Below, one piece after another: positions 57,696 to 64,000 of a stretch of 64,000 nt of DNA. Source of the stretch: Streptomyces mutabilis (GTDB lineage Bacteria > Actinomycetota > Actinomycetes > Streptomycetales > Streptomycetaceae); the NCBI RefSeq assembly GCF_014649815.1, contig NZ_BMTT01000003.1, positions 62,001 through 126,000 of the forward strand. The letters are read 5' to 3'. The notes beneath the pieces are model-generated. The model was not told the DNA's origin, searched no databases, and worked only from the letters and a program-made list of their open reading frames with translations. Every line of letters begins with the position of its first letter. The stretch's first letter is position 1. Position numbers and translations under genes: made by a program.

Positions 57696-57755
57696 CCCTT
57701 CGCCGACGCGGGTACCGCGCCGGCGGGCAACGGGCGTCCCCATAAGGTGATCCCC

Positions 57756-58847
57756 ATGTCTGCCAGATTGAGTTCCGCGAGGACACGCGCCGCGATGCGC
57801 ACCACCGCCCGCGTCTCTGCCGAGTTGCTGCTGATACTCGCCATGCTCGCGGTGGCCCTGTGGGTCCTCGGCCGCATGTGGCCCATCGTGTGGCCGCTGA
57901 TAGTCGGTCTGCTCCTGACCACGCTGACCTGGCCCGCGGCCCGCTTCCTGCGACGGCACGGATGGCGTCCCGCGCTCGCCGCCGCCGTGGTGACCGTGGC
58001 GTTCCTGCTGGCCGTCACGGGCATCGTGGCGCTGATCGCGGTGCCGATGTCCTCGCAGACCGACGAGTTGACCGACGGCGTGCTGGAGGGCATCGAGCGG
58101 CTGCGCGAGTGGGCCGCGGGTCCGCCGCTGAACATCGACGACGCCCAGGTCACCGGTGCCCTCGACTCGGCGATGGCCCGCATCCAGGACAGCGTCGGCA
58201 GCATGGTCACCGCGGTGGCCTCCGGAGTGGGCACGGTGGTCAACGGTGTCGTCACCGCGGTCCTGGGCGTCTTCCTGATGTTCTTCTTCCTCAAGGACGG
58301 GCCGCGCTTCCTGCCGTGGCTCGGCCGCCAGCTGCCCGGCCGCCTCGCCACGGACGTCCCGGCCGTCGCCCTGCGCAGCTGGGAGACACTGGGCTCCTTC
58401 GTCCGCTCGCAGGCGCTCGTGGGACTGCTCGACGCGGTCTTCATCGGCCTCGGACTGTGGATCCTGGGCGTGCCCCTGGTGCTGCCGCTGGCGGTGCTGA
58501 CGTTCGTGTCCGCGTTCGTACCCATCGTGGGCGCGCTGTTCGCCGGCTTCGTCGCCGTCCTCATCGCCCTGGTGTCGAACGGCCTGACGGACGCGCTGAT
58601 CGTGCTGGCGATCATCGTCGTGGTGCAGCAGCTGGAGGGCAACGTGTTCCAGCCCATCATCCAGAGCCGGGGCCTCGGGCTGCACGCGGCGGTGATCCTG
58701 CTGGCGGTGACACTGGGCGGCAGCCTGGCCGGGATCGTGGGCAGCCTGCTCGCCGTTCCGGTCGCCGCGCTGATCGCGGTGGTCTGGAACTACGTCCGCG
58801 AGCAGCTCGTCGACCCGCCGGAGGAACCGGCCCCGGCGGAGGTGTGA
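57756..58847 (+). CDS. AI-2E family transporter
   Basis: A 363-residue membrane protein of the AI-2E/UPF0118 family with about eight helices: LLLILAMLAVALWVLGRMWP at the start, a central soluble stretch (80-150), then GVFLMFFFLKDGPRFLPWLG, FVSAFVPIVGALFAGFVAVL and QQLEGNVFQPIIQSRGLGLH, the last two being family hallmarks. ATG 57756 follows AAGGTGA at 6 nt. Members export autoinducer-2 or act as Na/Li-proton antiporters; the role in Streptomyces is unknown. Confidence 0.92.
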   Translation: MSARLSSARTRAAMRTTARVSAELLLILAMLAVALWVLGRMWPIVWPLIVGLLLTTLTWPAARFLRRHGWRPALAAAVVTVAFLLAVTGIVALIAVPMSSQTDELTDGVLEGIERLREWAAGPPLNIDDAQVTGALDSAMARIQDSVGSMVTAVASGVGTVVNGVVTAVLGVFLMFFFLKDGPRFLPWLGRQLPGRLATDVPAVALRSWETLGSFVRSQALVGLLDAVFIGLGLWILGVPLVLPLAVLTFVSAFVPIVGALFAGFVAVLIALVSNGLTDALIVLAIIVVVQQLEGNVFQPIIQSRGLGLHAAVILLAVTLGGSLAGIVGSLLAVPVAALIAVVWNYVREQLVDPPEEPAPAEV

Positions 58848-58942
58848 GGACGGCCGGTGCAGTACCGGCCGGTGGCCGGGGTCCGTGACCGGGGCCCGTG
58901 AACCGCCCTCGCGGCACGGCCGCTTGCCGCTAGCTTGCGGCC

Positions 58943-59596
58943 GTGGATCTCTTCTCAAGCTCCTGGTCGGCGTTGCGCGACGCGGTCGCCGGACTGCGCG
59001 ACGAGGACTTCGCCCGGCCGTCCGGGTGCGTCGGCTGGCTCGTACGGGACCTGGTGTGCCACCTGGTCATCGACGCCCAGGACGCCCTGATCACACTGGC
59101 CACCCCCGCCACCGGGGAGCCGACGCGGAACGAGGTGACGTACTGGAACGTCGTCGACACCCCGACCGGCGACGATCCGCTCGACGCGCTGATCGTCCGT
59201 CTGGCCGCCGCGTACCAGGAGCCGTGGCTGCTCGAGTTCCACCTGGACGACGTCGGTTCCGCCGCCGGCCGGGCCGCCGGGCTCGCGGACCCCGCGGCCC
59301 GGGTCAGCACGCGGGACGAGGTGCTCACGGCGGGCGACTACCTCAGCGCGTACGTCCTGGAGTGGACACTGCACCACCTCGACCTGGTCGCCCACCTGCC
59401 GGACGTGCCGGGCCCGTCCGCCGAAGGGCTCGCCCGGTCGCGCAAGACGCTGGAGCGGATCACCGGGACGGCGTTCCCGCCGTCGTTCACCGACCGGGAC
59501 GCGCCCCTGGTCGGCACCGGTCGGCGAGCACCGACCGAGGCGGAGCGGGCCGCACCGGGCGAGAAGGCCGTGAGGCTTCCCTTCCCGGTCGGCTGA
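58943..59596 (+). CDS. Maleylpyruvate isomerase/DinB-fold N-terminal domain protein
   Basis: A 217-residue protein of the DinB four-helix-bundle superfamily (MDMPI N-terminal type). The first helix DLFSSSWSALRDAVAGLRDE is followed by CVGWLVRDLVCHLVIDAQDA, with the His of the metal triad, and later LEWTLHHLDLVAHLPDV with two further His. Actinobacterial members often use mycothiol as cofactor. GTG start, without a clear ribosome site. Stands alone between a transporter and a lactonase gene. Reaction unknown. Confidence 0.82.
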   Translation: MDLFSSSWSALRDAVAGLRDEDFARPSGCVGWLVRDLVCHLVIDAQDALITLATPATGEPTRNEVTYWNVVDTPTGDDPLDALIVRLAAAYQEPWLLEFHLDDVGSAAGRAAGLADPAARVSTRDEVLTAGDYLSAYVLEWTLHHLDLVAHLPDVPGPSAEGLARSRKTLERITGTAFPPSFTDRDAPLVGTGRRAPTEAERAAPGEKAVRLPFPVG

Positions 59597-59724
59597 CCGG
59601 GACAGCCGCACCGGCCGGGTCGGACACCTGAGCGACCGGCGCCCGTCCGCGACGGCCGCTGGAGCGAGACGACCGACCGGGGTTACGTTGAGTCCCATCC
59701 TGATCATCTCGCTGAGAGGACCCC

Positions 59725-60633
59725 ATGCCCGCCGACGGCCCGTACGAGATCCTGGACGACCGCTTCCGCACCGGGCACTGTGCGAACGGAGACAGCAGGC
59801 TGGAGGTCCTGCACGACGGCTGCCGCTGGGCCGAGGGCCCGCTCTACGTACCCGCCTGGCGTCAGCTCGTCTGGAGCGACATCCCCAACGACCGCATCAT
59901 GCGCTGGGACGAGACCACCGGCACGGTCGGCGTCTTCCGCACCCCGGCCGGCCACAGCAACGGCAACACCCTCGACCGGCAGGGCCGTCTGGTCACCTGT
60001 GAGCAGGGCAACCGGCGGGTCACCCGCACGGAGGCCGACGGGACCGTGACCGTCCTCGCCGAGCGCTACGACGGCAAGCGCCTCAACAGCCCCAACGACT
60101 CCGTCGTGCGTTCGGACGGCACCGTCTGGTTCTCCGACCCGGACTTCGGCATCGTCAGCGACTACGAGGGCCACCGCGCGGAGTCCGAGATCGGCGCGTG
60201 CAACGTCTACCGGATCGACCCGGTGTCGGGTCAGGTGCGGCTCGCCGCCGACGGCTTCGACGGCCCCAACGGTGTCATCCTCTCCCCCGACGAGAAGCGG
60301 CTGTACGTCTCGGACTCCCGGGCCGCCCGGATCCACGTCTTCGACGTCCACGACGACGGCACACTGTCAGACGGCATGGTCTTCGCCGAGGCCCGGGGCG
60401 ACGTGCGCTTCGACAACATCCGTTTCGACGACGAGGGCCGCCTGTGGGCCGCCGCGCTGGCCGACGGCGTCCACTGCTACGACCCGGACGGCACCCTCAT
60501 CGGACGGCTGCGGGTTCCCGAGCCCGTGTCCAACATCGCCTTCGGCGGCCCCAGGAACAACCGCCTGTTCATCACGGCCACCACCTCCCTGTACTCGCTG
60601 GTGATGTCGGTGACCGGCGCACCGCGACTCTAG
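59725..60633 (+). CDS. SMP-30/gluconolactonase family protein
   Basis: A 302-residue six-bladed propeller of the SMP-30/gluconolactonase family. Metal-site residues appear in CRWAEGPLYVPA (Glu), RLNSPNDSVVRSDG (Asn, Asp) and LYVSDSRAARIHVF (Asp). The block VWFSDPDFGIVSDYEGHRAE is strongly conserved. It probably hydrolyses a sugar lactone in the cytoplasm. GAGAGGACC precedes the ATG. Monocistronic. Confidence 0.92.
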   Translation: MPADGPYEILDDRFRTGHCANGDSRLEVLHDGCRWAEGPLYVPAWRQLVWSDIPNDRIMRWDETTGTVGVFRTPAGHSNGNTLDRQGRLVTCEQGNRRVTRTEADGTVTVLAERYDGKRLNSPNDSVVRSDGTVWFSDPDFGIVSDYEGHRAESEIGACNVYRIDPVSGQVRLAADGFDGPNGVILSPDEKRLYVSDSRAARIHVFDVHDDGTLSDGMVFAEARGDVRFDNIRFDDEGRLWAAALADGVHCYDPDGTLIGRLRVPEPVSNIAFGGPRNNRLFITATTSLYSLVMSVTGAPRL

Positions 60634-60730
60634 AGGGGAGGCACAGGGTGAACCGGTGTGCGAGGCAAGGCCGTTGCGGCGTAGGTTGTGATGAAGCACC
60701 CATGACTCGGCTGAAAGACGGACCGTCCCC

Positions 60731-61546
60731 ATGAGCGATCCCGTGACGAACCCCGGCCCCGCAGCACACCAGAAGATCGACACCTCGGTGCCGCACTCGG
60801 CCCGCATCTGGAACTACTGGCTGGGCGGGAAGGACAACTACCCGGTCGACGAGGAGGCCGGTGACGCGTACACCGCCGTCTTCCCCGGCATCGTCACCAT
60901 CGCCCGCGGCAGCCGTGCCTTCCTGCGGCGCAACATCACGTACCTGGTCGCCGAGGCGGGGGTCCGGCAGTTCCTCGACATCGGGACCGGTCTGCCGACC
61001 GCCGACAACACCCACGAGGTCGCCCAGCGCATCGCCCCCGAGTCCCGGATCGTGTACGTGGACAACGACCCGATGGTCCTCGCGCACGCCCGGGCGCTGC
61101 TCTACTCCACCCCCGAGGGGACCACCGCGTACATCGACTCCGATGTGCTCGACCCGGAGAGCGTCCTGCGGGACGCCGCCAGGACGCTGGACTTCGAACG
61201 GCCGATCGCCCTCATCCTCAGCAACATCCTGGGCCACGTCGCCGACTACGACCAGGCGCGTTCCATAGTCACCCGGTTGATGGACGCACTGCCGTCCGGC
61301 AGCTACCTCTCCGTCAACGACGGCTCGCGGGGCGTCGACCCGGGCTTCGAGGAGGCCCAGGACGCCTACAACGAGAGCGGCGCCGTTCCGTACAACCTGC
61401 GCACCGTCGACGAGATCACGGCGTACTTCGACGGGCTGGAGCTGGTGGAGCCCGGAGTCGTCTCCGTCCCCCTCTGGCGTCCGGACGCCGACTCCCCGGC
61501 CCCGGAGCCCGTCGCCGAGCACGGCGGCCTCGCCCGCAAGCCGTAA
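60731..61546 (+). CDS. SAM-dependent methyltransferase, DUF574 family
   Basis: A 271-residue protein of the actinobacterial DUF574 family. N-terminal signature IDTSVPHSARIWNYWLGGKD, SAM motif I FLDIGTGLPTADNTHEVA, motif II YVDNDPMVLAHARALL and the later ILSNILGHVADYDQARSIV. These are abundant in Streptomyces and often lie beside conservon-type genes, but none is present here. Substrate unknown. Confidence 0.93.
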   Translation: MSDPVTNPGPAAHQKIDTSVPHSARIWNYWLGGKDNYPVDEEAGDAYTAVFPGIVTIARGSRAFLRRNITYLVAEAGVRQFLDIGTGLPTADNTHEVAQRIAPESRIVYVDNDPMVLAHARALLYSTPEGTTAYIDSDVLDPESVLRDAARTLDFERPIALILSNILGHVADYDQARSIVTRLMDALPSGSYLSVNDGSRGVDPGFEEAQDAYNESGAVPYNLRTVDEITAYFDGLELVEPGVVSVPLWRPDADSPAPEPVAEHGGLARKP

Positions 61547-61602
61547 GGACCCCACCGCACTACGGGGGCACCCTCCCCCCGCCCTGAGAGGAGCGCACGC
61601 GG

Positions 61603-62436
61603 ATGGCCGACTGGAAGTTGCCCGAGACCTTCGCCGGCAGCACCGGGACCGTCCGGTGGAACCGGCTGGGCGAGGCGGACCGGCCGCCGCTGGTCCTGCT
61701 GCACGGCACGCCGTTCTCCTCGTACGTCTGGCGCGCGGTGGCCGGTTCGCTGGCGCGGGACCACCAGGTGTTCGTGTGGGACATGCCGGGCTACGGGATG
61801 TCGGAGAAGTCCGCCGGTCAGGACGTGTCCCTGGCCGCGCAGGGCCGGGTCTTCACCGAGCTGCTGGGTCACTGGGGTCTGGCGGAGCCCGTCGTGGTCG
61901 CCCACGACTTCGGCGGCGCGGTGGCGCTGCGCGCCCATCTGCTGCACGGTGCCGACTACCGGGCCCTGGCCCTGGTCGACCCGGTGGCGCTGGCTCCTTG
62001 GGGGTCGCCGTTCTTCCGGCTGGTACGCGACCACGCCGATGTCTTCGAGAAGCTGCCGCCGGCGCTGCACGGCGCTCTGGTCCGCGAGTACGTGGGGTCC
62101 GCCAGCAGCCCGGGGCTGCATCCGGCGGTGCTGGACCGGCTGGTACGGCCGTGGCTCGGCGAACCGGGCCAGTCCGCCTTCTACCGGCAGATCGCCCAAG
62201 CCGACCAGCGCTACACCGACGAGATCCAGGACCGCTACCCGGCCATCGGGGTACCGACGCTGGTCTGCTGGGGCGAGGACGATGCCTGGATCCCGGTGGA
62301 CAAGGGACGCGAACTCGCGGCCGCCGTCCCCGGCGCCCGGTGGGAGCCGGTCGCCGGTGCGGGCCACCTCGTCCAGGAGGACGCGCCCGCGCAGCTCACC
62401 GCCGCACTGATCGCGTTCCTGCGAGGCCTTCGCTGA
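61603..62436 (+). CDS. Alpha/beta hydrolase, haloalkane-dehalogenase-like
   Basis: A 277-residue alpha/beta hydrolase. Oxyanion block LVLLHGTPFSSYVWRAVAGS, VFVWDMPGYGMSE, and a nucleophile elbow VVAHDFGGAVALRAHL with Asp in place of Ser, the mark of haloalkane dehalogenases, epoxide hydrolases and their relatives. Acid in CWGEDDAWIP and His in AGAGHLVQEDAP. GAGAGGAGCG precedes the ATG. A halide-binding Trp after the nucleophile is absent (Phe-Gly-Gly follows), so fluoroacetate-dehalogenase or epoxide-hydrolase activity is as likely as haloalkane cleavage. Confidence 0.88.
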   Translation: MADWKLPETFAGSTGTVRWNRLGEADRPPLVLLHGTPFSSYVWRAVAGSLARDHQVFVWDMPGYGMSEKSAGQDVSLAAQGRVFTELLGHWGLAEPVVVAHDFGGAVALRAHLLHGADYRALALVDPVALAPWGSPFFRLVRDHADVFEKLPPALHGALVREYVGSASSPGLHPAVLDRLVRPWLGEPGQSAFYRQIAQADQRYTDEIQDRYPAIGVPTLVCWGEDDAWIPVDKGRELAAAVPGARWEPVAGAGHLVQEDAPAQLTAALIAFLRGLR

Positions 62437-62491
62437 CGGCGGTGTGACCTCGTTCGTGTGACTGCGTGTCGGCGTGGGTGCGCCGACGGCG

Positions 62492-62525
62492 CGGTGCCCG
62501 GGAACCGAGCGGTTCCCGGGCACCG
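62492..62525. terminator. Bidirectional terminator between hydrolase and csp
   Basis: A perfect 15-bp stem (62492-62506 with 62511-62525) and 4-nt loop between two converging genes. It can stop transcription from both sides. Confidence 0.9.
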
Positions 62526-62548
62526 TGCTTCGTACTCCGGTCTCCCGG

Positions 62549-62764
<216 letters not shown>

Positions 62765-63117
62765 TCAGCCGTTATCGAGTCCGCACCGCGCGAACCCGGA
62801 GGTGGTCGTCCTGGTCCTCCGGCATTGCACAGCAAACCGCCCGCACTCCGGGGCGGGCGGTCTGGGCGAACCACGACATCTGCTGCTGACGCTACACGGC
62901 ATGTCCGGGCCCCACCAGTGAGTAAGGGGTCCGAGCGGGAACGATGTTGCGCCAAGGAGGCGGTGACGGCGTGGCGGACCGGTATCTCCGGGGCTTTCGG
63001 CGGGCGGTCGCGCGGGGGGCTCCTGCGCCATACGGGGGAGAGGGCGAAGCAGCCGCACAACCCGGTTCCGTTAGTGGTGAAGCAATGAGTAGTCCACTCA
63101 CGGAGCCGGAGAACGAT

Positions 63118-63882
63118 ATGACCGTCAGAAGAGCGCTGGCCTTGGTGATCGGCGCCGTCGTGTGCGCCGGAGCGCTGGGGACCGGGTGCGCCCAGCAGCC
63201 GTCGGGGACCACCTCCGGGGACTCGCAGCCGCCCGGCACGTCCGCCTCGCCTCCGGCGCCAGCGCAGGCAGGTCCCCGGCGCTCGTTCCCCCGCCTCCTG
63301 CCCGGGGTCGGGCCGGCAGTGCGCGCCCGGCTCCCCGACGCCTCCCGGCAGGCGCTGGTGGTCACCGGGGCGACGGAGAGCTCGAACCGGGCGGAGGCGG
63401 TCGTGTACGAGCGACACCCCGCGCATGGCTGGCGTGCCGTCGCGGGTCCGTGGCCCGCGCACAACGGACTGCGCGGCTGGACCGACGACCACGAGGCGGG
63501 CGACCTGCGCACTCCCATCGGCGTGTTCCGCCTGAGCGACGCCGGGGGCAGGCTGCCCGACCCGGGCACCCGGCTCCCCTACGACCAGGACCCGGAGTTC
63601 GCCGTGTCGGGCACGGGACATCTCGGCGAGCCGCTGGAGGGTTCGTTCGACTATGTGATCGCCATCGACTACAACCGGGTGCCCGGCACCACCCCGCTGG
63701 ACAAGACCCGCCCGCTGGGTGAGGACAGGGGCGGCGGTGTCTGGATCCACGTGGATCACCAGGGGCCGACCAACGCGTGCGTGTCCCTGAGTGAGGAGCA
63801 CATGCGCGCGCTGCTCAACGTCCTGGACCCGGACAAGGAGCCGGTCATCGTCATGGGACCTGCGTCGGTCCTGGCTCGGTAG
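63118..63882 (+). CDS. L,D-transpeptidase-fold (YkuD) lipoprotein
   Basis: A 254-residue exported protein. Signal peptide with lipobox LGTGCAQQ, a Pro/Ser-rich linker, then a YkuD-type domain: QALVVTGATESSNRAEAVVY, GDLRTPIGVFRLSDAGG, YDQDPEFAVSGTG and the active-site block GVWIHVDHQGPTNACVSLSE with His and catalytic Cys (H-x6-7-G-P-T-x-x-C-V-S/G). Actinobacterial relatives often lack tested crosslinking activity. ATG 63118 follows GGAG at 6 nt; an in-frame ATG at 63085 is possible. Likely acts on peptidoglycan at the outer face. Confidence 0.88.
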   Translation: MTVRRALALVIGAVVCAGALGTGCAQQPSGTTSGDSQPPGTSASPPAPAQAGPRRSFPRLLPGVGPAVRARLPDASRQALVVTGATESSNRAEAVVYERHPAHGWRAVAGPWPAHNGLRGWTDDHEAGDLRTPIGVFRLSDAGGRLPDPGTRLPYDQDPEFAVSGTGHLGEPLEGSFDYVIAIDYNRVPGTTPLDKTRPLGEDRGGGVWIHVDHQGPTNACVSLSEEHMRALLNVLDPDKEPVIVMGPASVLAR

Positions 63883-63895
63883 GGCGCCCCACGGC

Positions 63896-63920
63896 GGGTG
63901 TCCACGCGCACTGGACACCC
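63896..63920 (+). terminator. Hairpin after the YkuD gene
   Basis: GGGTGTCC (63896-63903) pairs with GGACACCC (63913-63920) across a 9-nt loop, 14 nt after the stop codon. Candidate terminator; the remaining 80 bp of the window show nothing recognisable. Confidence 0.75.
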
Positions 63921-64000
63921 GGTGCGAGACCGCACCGGAGCACTGCGTCCGTCGGGGTGAGCCCCGCGTACCGGTTCGTGTCACCCGGGCTTGACGGGGC

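Overview
The window is high-GC actinobacterial DNA and almost certainly comes from Streptomyces. The evidence is GC-biased third codon positions throughout, frequent GTG starts, a SapB (ram) morphogen cluster whose RamS differs from the S. coelicolor peptide (as I recall it) by a conservative Ile-to-Val change in the mature part, and a complete coelichelin siderophore cluster. All calls come from reading the sequence; no database search was run.

Layout. 1-8.4 kb: end of a CASTOR/POLLUX-like protein, two GNAT acetyltransferases, a secreted PHB-depolymerase-type esterase, an MpaB-type (DUF2236) oxygenase, and a small catabolic module (phytanoyl-CoA dioxygenase-like enzyme plus sugar-type MFS transporter, divergent from a LacI regulator with a 26-bp palindromic operator between them). 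8.4-12.4 kb: a degraded accessory patch with a broken YrhK-like gene, a small membrane protein, a frameshifted DUF6892-like gene, a Ser/Thr kinase whose extracytoplasmic part is two nearly identical tandem copies of a hemopexin-like two-blade unit, and abutting remnants of two insertion sequences (IS5-like and IS630-like). 12.6-19.7 kb: ramC-ramS-ramA-ramB with convergent ramR, for the lanthipeptide surfactant SapB. 20.2-22.6 kb: pirin, a haloperoxidase-like hydrolase and an HD-domain gene fragment.

22.7-45.6 kb is the coelichelin locus: mbtH-like cchK, esterase cchJ, exporter half cchI, trimodular NRPS cchH, exporter half cchG, lipoprotein cchF, ATPase cchE, permeases cchD and cchC, ornithine hydroxylase cchB and formyltransferase cchA. 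Six DmdR/IdeR-type iron boxes lie in its promoter gaps. The adenylation-domain specificity codes read from the sequence (DINYWGGIGK, DFWNIGMVHK, DMENLGLINK) fit formyl-hydroxyornithine, threonine and hydroxyornithine. A 25-codon gene for a basic peptide resembling mycobacterial ribosomal protein bL37 sits inside the cluster. The two exporter halves have complementary defects (CchI lacks Walker A/B, CchG lacks the LSGGQ signature), which predicts a heterodimer with one working ATP site.

46-64 kb is ordinary chromosome: secreted CocE/PepX-type peptidase, VOC protein, P-loop kinase-like protein, PGPGW membrane protein, an alpha/beta hydrolase behind a promoter bracketed by two TetR-type palindromes, a four-domain secreted PA14-propeller-CBM-DUF1080 protein, nadE, the glpF-glpK glycerol operon, an AI-2E-family permease, a mycothiol/DinB-fold protein, an SMP-30 lactonase, a DUF574 methyltransferase, a haloalkane-dehalogenase-like hydrolase, a cold-shock protein and an L,D-transpeptidase-fold lipoprotein.
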